DNA from: Phytophthora quininea
Taxonomy: Eukaryota; Oomycota; Peronosporomycetes; Peronosporales; Peronosporaceae
NCBI GenBank assembly: GCA_011947345.1
Contig: JAAVTG010000186.1
Span: 49,731 to 113,730, forward strand
DNA: 64,000 nt
Direction: 5' to 3'
Part shown: positions 9,224-20,919 of the stretch, piece after piece
Position numbering within the stretch: position 1 is the first letter of the stretch
How the letters are laid out: each line of letters starts with the position of its first letter
Notes under the pieces: model-generated
What the model was told of the DNA's origin: nothing
The model's input: only the letters and a program-made list of their open reading frames with translations
The model's database searches: none
Made by a program: the position numbers and the translations under genes

Positions 9224-11626
9224 GAGGAAATTGAATTGATTAACTGTTTAGCGGATTTCTCGTCTGAAGGTGATAAGCTATCTATCCGTGAGAGTTACGT
9301 TCGTGTCGTGTCGTCCACATGTGGTGCATGGGCTCCGGGATATTATTTTCTGGCGGATCAAAGCCAAGTTTTTGCAGCACGCGGACCACAGTAGCACGGT
9401 TGCAATGAAGCTCATGTGCGTGTTGGTAGAGGAATTGGTAGTGCATCTTGAACGAGTTCAGCAGATTGAGAATATTTGGCACTTCAGCCGTTGTTTCCTG
9501 GCAATGAATGTCGTTCCTGAGCCGCCATGTTGCGTGAAACACTATCGCTGTATAGATCCTCCATAGGAGTATCAGTTCTTTGTGCTCACTTCCCCAGTTC
9601 CTACGAAGGTCTTGCAATCTTGAGAAGAGTAGCAACCTCCAGCTTAGATCGACGCAAAAGAACCTCGACCATCGGCTCCATAGTTCGCTCCACATTGGTT
9701 CTAATGACGGGCACGTGAAAAACGGTGCTCTACGTTTCGACATCCTGGCATTCCGGACGAACGCAGTTTTGGATGGTAGGATTTAGTTCTCTGAGGAAGT
9801 ACAGTCGTGAACCGACTGTGAGGTCTCCGAAGCACATTCGTACTATCACATCGTGAATTACCGGCAGTAGATATCCACGTAGAGAAATCACCCTGGACAA
9901 GGTTTCATGAATCCTTTGTCGAGGACACCCCAGGCCTTCCATCGGATGATGCATCAAATGCATCAACTCCGGAACTTGCTGGAGAATCACCTTCCAATCT
10001 TGCGATCGCAAATTTGGGAAGAATCGCGTAGTTGGTTCTGTTGGGAGACAGCTGCTTAGCTTGATTCCAAATATCGGTGGTGAATTCGTACTTGTTACTT
10101 CCTGCATTCCTCCTTCGTCCGGGTGCGGTAGTAAGCGATGAAATAATCGGCTCATTTGATGGTAGAGCACGAAAATGTCATGCGGAAGCACTTTCGTCCC
10201 AAGTATTGGATGAATCTCGGAGCAGACGTCCGTGAAAAATGCCGTTGACGACGGCCAGTCTCGATTGGCCCCAGAAAGTCGGCAAAACATAACTTTTATG
10301 TTTTGCCAGTTCCCGACAGAGCGCTCGAAAGGCGTTTGACCCTGACCCCAGGGGTTTCGCCGGACTTGCTGGGCTTCGCGTATCCAGTACCTGAAATCCA
10401 GGCAACTTGCTCCACCAAATTGGGGTGAATAACACCTTCTGCAGTGTTTTTCTTCTGTTGTAGTGTATCGACTCCGGGGCTGGCCATTTAATTCTGTTCC
10501 ACTCACGTAGCAAGTGTCTCCACCACAAAGGTAGCATGCTCGACCTCCAGCCCGCTGGTTTCGGTGGGTTTTGAAGAAAGAAATCACTCGATCGCGGGCG
10601 GGCGAAGTTGCCATAGCGTAATTGGATCATGTAGAGCATTGGGCGATACCATACGTTGTCATCTTCGTCTGGGTGTGTAGTAATCGCTAATACAAAGTTC
10701 TGGAGGAGTTGAAAGTGCTGGCGACGAATAACAGTAGCTACATCAGGAACCCCGATGCCGTCTGGTTCGCGTGGCCTCACAGCCAGGCCTTTTGAACGAT
10801 ACTTATCCCAGATTTTCCAGCGCTTACGCGGTTGTATAACACGTACCGATTCACAATGCCTTGCTAGCGTTTAATGAACCGGGTCGGAATCGTCACCGAA
10901 GCTGTGAAATACCACAGCAATGACAAAATCTCTGCTTGGGCGATCAATCTTCGGCGGATTAGGGTTCTCGCTCGGCCTTTCCAAAGTTGAAGCCACTTAA
11001 CCTCCGTCCGCGAAAGGGTTAATCAATTTTTGTCGAGTTGATTCGCCACCAATGTTGAAGTATCACCATTGCCGAACGGAATGCCAAGATATCGCACGGT
11101 TTCGCCGCGCTTCAGTGATTTTAGCGGTGACACTCGCAGAGCAGAACGTTTACTGTTGAGACTCATTATGACACTTTTGTTATGGTTCAGCCTAGCTCCA
11201 GGTCCTCCACAATAGTCATCAACAATTTGAAGCTGCTCTCCTAGCTCCCTCTTTCCTTTTGAGGAAAGCCCAGTGTCGTCGGCAAAGAACCCCACTGGGG
11301 CGCGTAATGTTTGGCCCACCAAGACATCTAAATCTCTTTGAGCGCGTAACAAATTTCCTAGTGGTTCCGACGAGAGAGCAAACAGATACGGAGACAATGG
11401 ATCTCCCTGTTTCACTCCTCGAGTTGGTGTCAGCGAGTCCTGCGCCCATCCGTCGATCCTTAATGAACATTTCCAGTCGTCGTACAATAGACGTGTCCAC
11501 GCCAAAAATCGAGGCCCAAATCCTTGTCGTTCCAAAACTCGAAGGAGGTACGGACGACTAACGCGGTCGTAAGCCTTAGCGAAGTCCAAGAACGTGGCTA
11601 GTCCTGTGCGTTTTTGGAATGTTTCT
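9224..11626 (-). mobile_element. LINE1 copy A (non-LTR retrotransposon, 5' truncated)
   Basis: A 2.4-kb minus-strand element. It encodes a non-LTR reverse transcriptase fragment (11023-11589), then a tryptophan-rich linker (10178-10780), then a zf-RVT type segment with Cys and His ligands and a conserved end (9282-9743). The 3' tail reads into TTAATCAATTCAATTTCC. It is cut at 11626, where LINE2 copy A begins. Frames shift several times between 10300 and 9700, and the region 9200-11590 is repeated at 18040 (inverted) and 34984 (direct). Confidence 0.9.
11023..11589 (-). pseudogene. LINE reverse transcriptase fragment
   Basis: A 188-residue fragment carries reverse transcriptase motifs: MDFAKAYDRVSR (first catalytic Asp), GVKQGDPLSPYLFAL, FFADDT (the YADD catalytic box with Phe for Tyr) and the GARLNHNKSV segment, then YLGIPFG. 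This order is that of L1-type LINE enzymes. The upstream finger motifs and any endonuclease are absent, so this copy cannot transpose by itself. The frame stops at 11023 and the element continues in other frames. The nearly identical copy at 36783-37346 retains 560 bp more of the 5' part. Confidence 0.88.
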
Positions 11627-12790
11627 AAGAAAGAAGAAAGAAATTTAAGTTGATTAACCAGTCGGATAAACCGTTTTTCTAGCTACGATCGTATGCTACT
11701 TAGTCGTTCTGCTGCTTAGTTTCGTGGAATCCAAACGTGACTTGCTGGTAGTGTGTTTCGCGGCGCAGGTGGGTCAAAGCCTAACTTCTCCAGAACAGAG
11801 GTTACAATTTTGTCGTCAATCCCAAGCTCCGCTGAATGGTGATTGATGAACAGACAGTGTCGTCGAAAAGAGGACATCACATTTTGGACGCTTGGTATTT
11901 CAGCTGTAGTTTCACGGAATAGTATGTCGTTTCTCAATCTCCACGTAGCATGGAACGCGATCGCAGTGTGGACTCGCCACAGTAGCAGGACCACCTTTTG
12001 GTTCTGCCTCCACTCCCTCTTCAGGTCTCGTGGTTTAGGAAAAATTAGCAATCGCCAATCCAACTCCGTCGCGAAAGCCTTATGCCATGGGGACCACAAT
12101 GGGGTCCACATTTGCGTCAGAGCTGGGCACGAGAAGAAACAGTGCTCTACTGTTTCTATCGCAGCACATGATCGTCTCACACACTGTTGAATCGTAGGAT
12201 TAAACGACTTGAGGAAGAACAGCCTTGATCCGACAATGAGGTCTCCAAAGAACATTCTCAGCATCACATCGTGGATAACAGGAACCAGAAACTGGCGGAG
12301 GGCGAGTATCTGTTGTAACGTAGTATGGATCTGTCGTTGCGGACAGCCAAGCACTTTCATGGGGTGTGGTTGCACGCATCTATCAGGCCGCAACAATTTG
12401 CCCCAGTCTTGGGATTTTAGATTTGGGAAGAACCGAGATGTTTTTCCGACTGTCAGTCCCAATGTCGGCGGCATTGCACCTCGCGTTGCCACGCTTATTC
12501 CACTTGTCTCTGGGTGTGGCAATACCCGTTCAAACACCTGGGTTAGCTGTCGATAAAGCTGGGCGATATCCGTCAGTGCAACCCTGGACCCCAGAATTGG
12601 ACGTAGCTCGGTAGATACCCCCTGAAAAACACCATGAGGGTTGGCCATCGATGGGAAGTATCTAGAAAGTCTGCTATACACCATTTGCCTTTTGAAGCAA
12701 GCTCTTTACAGAGGCACCGGAATTTGACGGGTCCTGTTCCCAGTGGTGCGCGATGAGCATCTTGTCTGCGCCACACTTGGAAATTTGTGA
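11627..12790 (-). mobile_element. LINE2 copy A, 3' part, inserted in a DIRS-like element
   Basis: A second LINE lineage, recognisably related to LINE1 by protein. The 322-residue frame at 11716-12684 has IHTTLQQILALRQFLVPVIHDV, GDLIVGSRLFFLKSFNPTIQQC and VEHCFFSCPALTQMWTPLW (the zf-RVT zinc ligands). It ends in an EKLGFDPPAP block like that of LINE1. It is 5' truncated at about 12790, where the reading switches abruptly to a DIRS-type reverse transcriptase. The 3' tail resembles the LINE1 tail. Confidence 0.85.
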
Positions 12791-13500
12791 ACGGAGCCGC
12801 TAAATCCACCACCAGAATCTGCAACTCTTCCACTATCGCTGCCATGCGAAATATCTGAGAATCCTTCATACGTAGGTGTCTAAAAGCACCTTTGACATCA
12901 CCTTTAGCAGTCTTATACATTTCGGATCTCCAGTTTGAGTGAGAAATTCAATGCGTCGAGCAATCTTTGTCACGGGGTCATACTTTAGCGTTGGAGTCGA
13001 GTCCGTCACGTAGGTCGAGTTGATAGAGTTTCCGTTTGGGAACGATAAGTCATGGATGGTTCGGACTTGTATCTCGGGGTCGGTGTCTTTCTTTTGAACA
13101 GCCCCGAGATGGCTACAGATGACAGATGGCCACAAAGACAAAACGTCGGCGTCGACAACCAAATACTGCCCGGAATCTTGTCCCTCGCGAATACTTTTTG
13201 TTACTGCCTTCGGATAACACCGACACGATCCGTGGTTCTTTGACAGTGGTCGCAACGCCGTGGGTGTGCTGGTCCACTGGGCTTCTATGCCATGCTTGGT
13301 TACGTTTATCAATTCATCCAGATAAGGGTAGCCGCGAAGCACTTGCTCTAGACGATCGACTGTCAATGCCTTGCTTGGTCTCCCGTCAAGGATGGTCTCT
13401 CCGCGTGCGAATTTTACAGCTTCTTCCACTGTAAGGTTTCTAGACCGGATGATGTTGGACATTAATGTTTTCGCGACCTTATCGATCGTGAAGGCATCTC
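12791..13500 (-). pseudogene. DIRS-like reverse transcriptase, N-terminal part
   Basis: The frame at 12866-13462 runs from a helical N-terminal region (VEEAVKFARGE) to the LGAVQKKDTDPEIQVRTIHDLSFPNG block and KIARRIEFL. Then a frame change near 12890 brings GDVKGAFRHLRM (first catalytic Asp in the GDVKxAF motif) and LVVDLAAPFTNF. At that point LINE2 has inserted, so the YxDD box and everything downstream are lost. The gene family assignment rests on these motifs only. Confidence 0.65.
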
Positions 13501-13989
13501 TGTTACTGTTGGTTCGCTGAAATCCCCCGTTGATGAAGCTGTGAGATCTTAGCTTCCATGTAAAGGAGTTCCGTCTCTAGTTGATCTTGAATAAATTTTG
13601 ACGATAGCAGCGAAAGCGATACTCGCTGGCTCGATTGCTGGAGATGTCTCCGGTCTGGGGACAATCCGCTTGCTTTTATACTTGTGTCAAATTCGCGATG
13701 TTCTTCTGTACGAAGTCGCTGAGCACGTGCACCAATATCAGCACTTGCGCTGTCTTTGTTCAACATCATTCCGGACCGACAACGACACAAAAGCCGAGGA
13801 ACACAAAATACGGAGATCGGGTCGACTTTGTCGGCAGTGTTAATGTTTTTATCCAATCAGCTCATCTATGAGATATAAAATAAAATACCAAATAAAACAA
13901 CATAAAAAATGGTTGGAAGCAGGGCATTCTTACACGTCACCAGGCACGAGCGCAAATGCAGTTCAGTCACCAATTTGATGGGAAACAAA

Positions 13990-15325
13990 TAGAAGGGCTA
14001 TACAATCAAGGTTAAGCTTGAGGCGCTCCAGCACATCGATCTTGTAGGCGTCGCACAAGTCGCGCGCGAGCTGCAGTTTCCCACAGCACCGTCGACGGCT
14101 GGTGGTAGCAGCGGGCAAAGCTGCGTGCATTTCGGGGAAACAAGCTTTCAAGACCGTCAAAGGGCAGGGGTGAAGGGAACGTTTCCCGTATACCCCTGCC
14201 TTGGTGACCTTTATGAAGACACTCGCCGCGAAGAGGATGTAAGTATTGTTTTATGTTTTATATTAAGATTTTACTAACTTGCTGTTATTACTATCTACAG
14301 TGGTTAACGACGTCTCGCATGATAGGCTTCATGCAGATCCATTTCATGGAGTGGCTGATAGGCTACTTGCGCTGCAAGAAGTCGGAAGAGAGCAGCCGTA
14401 GAGCTTTGGAGCGCTTATGCCAACGAACGGCGGCTCGGTAATAACGCATTTCAGTTATTTTTGCTATTTTGTCTAACATTTGACTTGTCGTGTATTAATT
14501 TAGGTATGGTTTTTCGACTCAAAAGCCTCAAGAAACAAAGCTGCCAACAGAAGAGCTGCTTCAACTTCAGGCTAGGTTTGCTTTTGACTTTTGGTCGACC
14601 TACTCTAGCTATTCAGATGCAGAAATCTATAATGTTGATGAGATGGCAATCAATTTTGACATGCCGCCTGCACGTATCTGGGCCGTTAAAGGACGCAACG
14701 GCTCCGCGAAGGTCATATACTACTCAAAGCACTCTGGCCGAATGACCGCAGTACTGACTATCCGAGGCAACGGTACGTTATTATTTGATATTATTTTCTT
14801 TAATATTGTTACTGAAATCTTTTTTTTACTAGGAAAAAGTTGCCAATACTTTTCATATTACGAGGAAAGTTGGGCGGGACAATTGACTCGAATGAGCCTA
14901 AAGATCTCCCGCCTCGGCACTTTTACACGGTCTAGGAGCATGGCTGTATGGACTCGATTGGCTGGAGTTTCTACGTCAAGAATCTCTTGAAATTTGAGAT
15001 CGACAACCCTGCGTTGCTGCCGGTCGATAGTTTCGACAGCCACGTGTCGGACGAAGGCGTACGAATCGTGGCGGAAGAGGCGTGTGCGACGGTGGTTCCA
15101 TTACCCCGAAGAGCACGTCGGTGTTTCAGCCGTTGGACCTGGGGGTAATGGGACCTTTAAAGGCTCGAAATCGCGGCAATTTTATTTGCCAGTCTGGACT
15201 GACAGCGAAGGAGACGGCTGCGGGCTGTGAAAGCCACAATTGCTGCTTGGGATTCTCTCCCTTAGAAGTGATAAAAAGTAGCTTCACGAAGGCTATTCCT
15301 GAGATCGAGGAAGCGATCGTATAAA
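13990..15325 (+). pseudogene. DDE_1 (pogo/Tigger-like) transposase remnant
   Basis: The plus strand holds a helix-turn-helix-like start (LEALQHIDLVGVAQVARELQFP, about 14010-14075), a helical region around 14300-14440, and then the catalytic core. First Asp is in IYNVDEMAINFDMPP (about 14628), second in LLPVDSFDSHVSDEG (about 15017-15061), and third in FQPLDLGVMGPLKAR (about 15125-15170), the DDD triad of this superfamily. Three GT..AG gaps (about 14231-14299, 14438-14503 and 14773-14833) look like introns. Frame changes near 15100 and a stop near 14933 show decay. It lies inside the DIRS-like element, opposite in strand. Confidence 0.8.
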
Positions 15326-15440
15326 CAGTACATATATTTTGGATTGTTTTTACTCAGTGTCGTTTCCTATTTTACTATTGGGATGTCGTTCAGTGCATCC
15401 GGCTTTTGTGTCGTCGTCGGTATTCCATGCGGGCAGCGAA

Positions 15441-15683
15441 CGGAGATTTTCTGCAGCGTCCTAACCAAATTCGGCACGTGGTGATGCGGTATCATTATCA
15501 AACGCCAAATTTGTGGAGGCAGGCTCAGCGTCGTTCGTCGCTCTGCGTTGAAGCTGCGACTTGCAATTGGGCCCTGAACGGAGATTTTCTGCAGCATTCA
15601 CGTCATACTCAACACGTGATAATACCGTAGCATTACCAATCGCTGAATTTGCGGGGGCAGGCTCACCGTCGTTCGGATTGTTG
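15441..15683. repeat. Two imperfect direct repeats of about 105 bp in the DIRS-like element
   Basis: 15441-15544 and 15578-15683 resemble one another along their length (both begin GGAGATTTTCTGCAGC and end with GGCAGGCTCA.CGTCGTTCG). On the minus strand they encode a repeated peptide with the pattern ND.EPA..N.A..N.T and AAENLRS. The repeat is part of the disordered region between the gag-like and polymerase parts. Confidence 0.7.
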
Positions 15684-15808
15684 TCGCGGTCGCTCATGAC
15701 TTCATCATATTGGTCTGTACGGCTCGATTGGGTTTTACCGCCTTCTTGCAGTTGTCGCAGCGTGCTACCGTACACAAGTAGATTTGCTGCAGATCTACCT
15801 GTGGGCAG

Positions 15809-17455
15809 TCACAAATGCGCATACTCGGGCTTTAACCCCGCAAACCGCCGTTCAATTTCAGCTTTCACTACCGGATCTAGCTTTGTCGGTACAAAATGAG
15901 CCCGTCCATCATGTCCTTGCTCGTCATCTTCACACTGACATCCTGCATTCGACAGGAATCTCATGCACAGCTTCTTAGTAGAACCAGTGCTTGAATGTCG
16001 CTGCTTCGGCAAACGTTGCAGTACTTTTGCTGGTATCGGACCGAGACCCTTCTTGGTGCCCCGTGTCTTCACGGCTGCTAGCCTGATCGTCGAAGGCTTT
16101 GGTGATTGTTGGCAGACTTGGTGCGCCACATCCATCGATGACTTGTGTACTAAGTCTCGAATTTGCCGGTCTTGTACGACTTGTAAAATTTCTCGTAACA
16201 GGGGATCATCCATTGTGCAGCGACGACGTACTTGTATTGGCTCTAGGTCAGAATAGCCTCCAACGGCGGAGCGGAACGTCTCGAGAATATCGTTCACCCA
16301 GTTTACGATTTGCGAAACAACCTCGGAGTTCCAGGTCACCGGGGCTAGTTTTTCTTCCATGAATGCAACCACTGCGTCGACGAGGTCCACCACTACTTGG
16401 ACACAGTATTCGCGGGCGAATGTGGCGAAAGCTCTGGACGCGGCAATCACTTCTAGAACGGTGGTGGCAGTGGGAGCCGGCTCAAAATCTGCTGTAGCGG
16501 ACCAGTTTGAAAAGTTGGCACTTCCGGATGCTATCCAAGCCATCCTCGCCTTTCGATCCATCGGTCGAAAGTGCATTATGGACAGACCTTCGATACCGAA
16601 CGCGAAGTCGTATACACGGGAGGGCACTTCTGGAAACGGCTTATACACCACGGCTGCGGATCGGATCTGACTATAAACATAAACGGCAGGTTCCTTACCT
16701 CGGTGGCGTTCCGCAGTTAACTTTTGATGAATAACCTGGCTTTCAGACGATGGCGTGAAAGAATACTTGGACTTCTTGTACGTCGTTAGGGCAGGTTGTG
16801 GGGCCGTTGTGGGCACCATATCTTCCGCGGTTTGCTGGTCAGAGCAATTGAGACTGCGGAGCTCCATGAAGTGGTTGAAAAGGACGGGGTCGTCCTTTAA
16901 TCGATCAATAATCATAACATCTTTGTCGACATCGTGACTCGTCTCGGATGGACGGGGGCGCTGTCGAGGTGGCTGAAGGGCAGCAGGGAGAAGTCCGGTT
17001 TCAGATCTTCGCCACTTATTGGCGCGACTTGTAGCACCTGGTGCTATGGGGTAGTCTCTCTCGGTAAGTCCGTCATCATCATCTGTGTAAGGGTCGAATA
17101 TCGAGGTGCTGTTATTGGTGCCTGGTGTGGAACTGACAGTTTGGGCTGGAGCTTGTGTAGTGCTGAGGTGAGACCCCGCCGTTACCGGTGGTCTGCAGAA
17201 TGATTCTCCTATAGTTTCAGATGCTGGATTAACTTCTCCATCCACAAATTATGCATAATCCACGGCATGTCGGAGTGGAAAGGTGGTTGCTCGTCCAGAC
17301 TTCGGGTCTATCCACTCGCAAACCGCCTCCCGATCAGGGAAGCACTCTTCGTCGACCAATTAAGACATAATTTCGCTTATGCTTCGGCTGGCCGCAGTTC
17401 GTCCTCTTCCCACCACTGCATCTAAAATTTTGGATTGTAGTGCATCCAATTCCAT
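15809..17455 (-). pseudogene. DIRS-like gag with CCCH-type cysteine cluster
   Basis: The open part (15809-17245, 478 residues) has an acidic, disordered N-terminal third, a helical middle with several Trp and a C-terminal cysteine cluster (KLCMRFLSNAGCQC...HDGRAHFVP) followed by a basic helix. Such a cluster near the C terminus is known from DIRS-type gag proteins. Reading further upstream in the same frame reaches a Met at 17453-17455, but two in-frame TAA codons intervene (near 17252 and 17365). This position at the 5' end of the element, before the reverse transcriptase, supports the gag call; other hypothetical proteins remain possible. Confidence 0.5.
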
Positions 17456-17470
17456 TCTGATCCAGACACT

Positions 17471-17875
17471 TCACTCGAATGTCAGGAATTGCAGTAGCAA
17501 TACTATGACCGGGGCTACCACTGTCAAATGGGACACTGGTACGATGAGTTGAACGCCCGCGGATTCCACCGTAGCCGAATCATCTTCAATGCTCACGACT
17601 TGCCCGTAGACAACCTTATTATTTGTTCTGGCCGTCACGGGCTGCCTCAGAAGGGATCTTTTGCCAAACCTGTTCACTTCAGAAACCAAAACTACGCGTT
17701 CTGCAGCCTGGGTTCGTGATAGTACCCCTTCACCGCCATTGTCGTCCTCCACACTAAGGAACGTAACGAGGTCAGCGTCAATACTCACGACACGAGCGAA
17801 GAACGGCGAGGTGAACGTCCCGGTAAGTTTCTCGGGCAGCATGTGCAGGAACGATCGGGTTGTGAGGTGAGGCAA
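17471..17875 (-). CDS. Unrecognised small frame at the 5' end of the DIRS-like element
   Basis: A 134-residue frame with beta-rich, repeated SIDADLVTFLSVEDD / SIEDDSATVESAG segments, suggesting two copies of a small beta motif. I do not recognise the family. It lies just upstream of the gag-like frame on the same strand and may be part of the element's 5' coding region. The ORF could also be fortuitous. Confidence 0.3.
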   Translation of the reverse strand: MPHLTTRSFLHMLPEKLTGTFTSPFFARVVSIDADLVTFLSVEDDNGGEGVLSRTQAAERVVLVSEVNRFGKRSLLRQPVTARTNNKVVYGQVVSIEDDSATVESAGVQLIVPVSHLTVVAPVIVLLLQFLTFE

Positions 17876-18039
17876 TATCCCTGACGGCGTAGCGAGGAAT
17901 GAGGGGAGCCGGAAGGCTCAGACGATGAACTCTCGAAAGCAAATATGAAACTAACGCTACTCCTAAGACGTGTCCTTCGTTGGTTTCTTCTTCTTATCCC
18001 AAAAGCTATTTTCAACAGCTAACCGCCGTGAAAATAACC

Positions 18040-19916
18040 ATATCTTGGCATTCCGTTCGGCAATGGTGATACTTCAACATTGGTGGCGAATCAACTCGAC
18101 AAAAATTGATTAACCCTTTCGCGGACGGAGGTTAAGTGGCTTCAACTTTGGAAAGGCCGAGCGAGAACCCTAATCCGCCGAAGATTGATCGCCCAAGCAG
18201 AGATTTTGTCATTGCTGTGGTATTTCACAGCTTCGGTGACGATTCCAACCCGGTTCATCAAACGCTGGCAAGGCATTGTGAATCGGTACGTGTTATACAA
18301 CCGCGTAAGCACTGGGAAATCTGGGATAAGTATCGTTCAAAAGGCCTGGCTGTGAGGCCACGCGAACCAGACGGCATCGGGGTTCCTGATGTAGCTACTG
18401 TTATTCGTCGCCAGCACTTTCAACTCCTCCAGAACTTTGTATTAGCGATTACTACACACCCAGACGAAGATGACAACGTATGGTATCGCCCAATGCTCTA
18501 CATGATCCAATTACGCTATGGCAACTTCGCCCGCCCGCGATCGAGTGATTTCTTTCTTCAAAACCCACCGAAACCAGCGGGCTGGAGGTCGAGCATGCTA
18601 CCTTTGTGGTGGAGACACTTGCTACGTGAGTGGAACAGAATTAAATGGCCAGCCCCGGAGTCGATACACTACAACAGAAGAAAAACACTGCAGAAGGTGT
18701 TATTCACCCCAATTTGGTGGAGCAAGTTGCCTGGATTTCAGGTACTGGATACGCGAAGCCCAGCAAGTCCGGCGAAACCCCTGGGGTCAGGGTCAAACGC
18801 CTTTCGAGCGCTCTGTCGGGAACTGGCAAAACATAAAAAGTTATGTTTTGCCGACTTTCTGGGGCCAATCGAGACTGGCCGTCGTCAACGGCATTTTTCA
18901 CGGACGTCTGCTCCGAGATTCATCCAATACTTGGGACGAAAGTGCTTCCGCATGACATTTTCGTGCTCTACCATCAAATGAGCCGATTATTTCATCGCTT
19001 ACTACCGCACCCGGACGAAGGAGGAATGCAGGAAGTAACAAGTACGAATTCACCACCGATATTTGGAATCAAGCTAAGCAGCTGTCTCCCAACAGAACCA
19101 ACTACGCGATTCTTCCCAAATTTGCGATCGCAAGATTGGAAGGTGATTCTCCAGCAAGTTCCGGAGTTGATGCATTTGATGCATCATCCGATGGAAGGCC
19201 TGGGGTGTCCTCGACAAAGGATTCATGAAACCTTGTCCAGGGTGATTTCTCTACGTGGATATCTACTGCCGGTAATTCACGATGTGATAGTACGAATGTG
19301 CTTCGGAGACCTCACAGTCGGTTCACGACTGTACTTCCTCAGAGAACTAAATCCTACCATCCAAAACTGCGTTCGTCCGGAATGCCAGGATGTCGAAACG
19401 TAGAGCACCGTTTTTCACGTGCCCGTCATTAGAACCAATGTGGAGCGAACTATGGAGCCGATGGTCGAGGTTCTTTTGCGTCGATCTAAGCTGGAGGTTG
19501 CTACTCTTCTCAAGATTGCAAGACCTTCGTAGGAACTGGGGAAGTGAGCACAAAGAACTGATACTCCTATGGAGGATCTATACAGCGATAGTGTTTCACG
19601 CAACATGGCGGCTCAGGAACGACATTCATTGCCAGGAAACAACGGCTGAAGTGCCAAATATTCTCAATCTGCTGAACTCGTTCAAGATGCACTACCAATT
19701 CCTCTACCAACACGCACATGAGCTTCATTGCAACCGTGCTACTGTGGTCCGCGTGCTGCAAAAACTTGGCTTTGATCCGCCAGAAAATAATATCCCGGAG
19801 CCCATGCACCACATGTGGACGACACGACACGAACGTAACTCTCACGGATAGATAGCTTATCACCTTCAGACGAGAAATTCGCTAAACAGTTAATCAATTC
19901 AATTTCCCTCCTGTTG
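18040..19916 (+). mobile_element. LINE1 copy B (C-terminal region only)
   Basis: The plus-strand copy begins at the palindrome boundary, after the reverse transcriptase core (only the last residues, VANQLDKN, remain). It runs through the tryptophan-rich linker (18136-18981), the zf-RVT-type region (18843-19403) and the conserved end (19390-19851) into the 3' tail at about 19900. Frames are offset near 18840 and 19400, so it has no coding capacity for a full protein. Confidence 0.9.
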
Positions 19917-20144
19917 TCTGGCTGGAGAATTGCAAACTGACGGTCCTGGTCGCCATGTATTACGCGCAGTTTGCTGATTATGCGGTCTTGAAAGGGATGA
20001 GATTTTGTGTCGTCGTCAAACAGTAGAGCGAGCAGTAATTTTTACTGTGTGCTTAGAAGACCAAGATATGAATATGTCGTGGAATAGCGAATCGAGAGCG
20101 CGAAAATGTTTGTGAGCGTGTATTGTTAGGGAGATTCAAACCTT

Positions 20145-20164
20145 AGTTCATTTAGTTTAGCACC
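20145..20164. repeat. 20-bp motif shared with the end of RXLR gene 2
   Basis: AGTTCATTTAGTTTASCACC occurs here and at 6015-6034 with 19 of 20 bases identical, both times downstream of a minus-strand RXLR gene. The inverted arm carries it again near 34733-34752. It could be a conserved 3' UTR element or the end of a small insertion. Confidence 0.55.
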
Positions 20165-20288
20165 TATCGGTGACTGAAGGTATCATCCCTCTCTATCACT
20201 TAGATCAGGTACAAGCTGGTAGTTCCAACATGTATTCCATCGACGGCTGCATCCCCAACCAAGCCGCTAGAAATCCCTCAATGGACAA

Positions 20289-20738
20289 CTATCCCGCAGA
20301 GTTTTTCAGCTGTTTCAATGGGATTTTCTCGAGATCATGCATCAACCAGACATTGTATGTAGGTAGAAGTTTGCCCAAGAACTCGTCCAGTCTGTTTTCG
20401 AATCTCTCCAACGCGACTTTGTAAAACTTGTAGTCCTGGGCTTTCCTGGGCTTGGCACCAAACTTTTGTCCAGCTTTAAATCGCTCTTGATCCCGGAAGG
20501 GCTCCAAAGGTATGATTCCAGCGTCTCGTCCAATGTACTCCATTGGGCCGCTTCCGTGACCTTCTTGGCCTCGCTCATCCTTGTAGCAATTGACGAAACC
20601 AGGGGTGTTGCCTCTCTCTTCAAAGTCACTTCCACCAGCAAAGCCAGCACCAAGTCTCAACCCTCGTGCGGTGCTTTCGTCAGCGGTAGCGATGGCGACG
20701 AGACAGACGATTGCCAGCGCAACGTACTGCAAAAGCAT
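20289..20738 (-). pseudogene. RXLR effector gene 5 (left copy), offset frames
   Basis: The 149-residue frame has a signal peptide (1-19, MLLQYVALAIVCLVAIATA), RGLR at 25-28 and FEER at 39-42. After the EER the family-like helices (RMSEAKKVTEAAQW, SGIKSDLKLD) are in a different frame (20342-20653). The W-type end (YKFYKVALERF, YNVWLMHDLEKI) is back in the first frame. Two opposite frame changes about 140 bp apart therefore leave an open frame whose middle is out of register. It stops at KQLKNSAG, shorter than its paralogues. Confidence 0.75.
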
Positions 20739-20849
20739 GACCCGAATAATTAAAGTGACTTTGAAGTATGTTGTCGGGATGAATTGAGAATTGAGATAAG
20801 TTTGCCGTGAACTGGACGCCGCGGATAACCCGGTATGAGAGAATGGCAG

Positions 20850-20868
20850 ATAATCTGCCGCAGATTAT
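20850..20868. promoter_or_regulatory. Perfect 9-bp palindrome upstream of RXLR gene 5
   Basis: ATAATCTGC and GCAGATTAT flank one central base, 112-130 bp upstream of the RXLR gene 5 start and just beyond the 3' end of the transporter. The right arm has the same palindrome near 34027-34046. A binding site for a dimeric regulator is possible but not shown. Confidence 0.3.
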
Positions 20869-20919
20869 GCCCTGCTGCCAAGATAGGGGAAGTGTGATCC
20901 CACCGGCAAAGCACAAGGC

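Larger units (their letters stand above)
12791..17990 (-). mobile_element. DIRS-like retroelement, interrupted by two insertions
   Basis: A minus-strand gag-like frame (15809-17455) and a reverse transcriptase fragment (12791-13500) are separated by a DDE_1 transposon. The element is cut at its downstream side by LINE2. The reverse transcriptase has the SHLGAVQKKDTDPE..RTIHDLSFP and GDVKGAFRHLR..LVVDLAAPF blocks characteristic, from memory, of DIRS-type elements. The tyrosine recombinase and RNase H parts are not present. The upstream limit near 17990 is uncertain. Confidence 0.6.

Noticed and set aside
15441..15683. Possible CRISPR-like array
   Set aside because: Only two long imperfect repeats, inside a coding region of a retroelement in a eukaryote.
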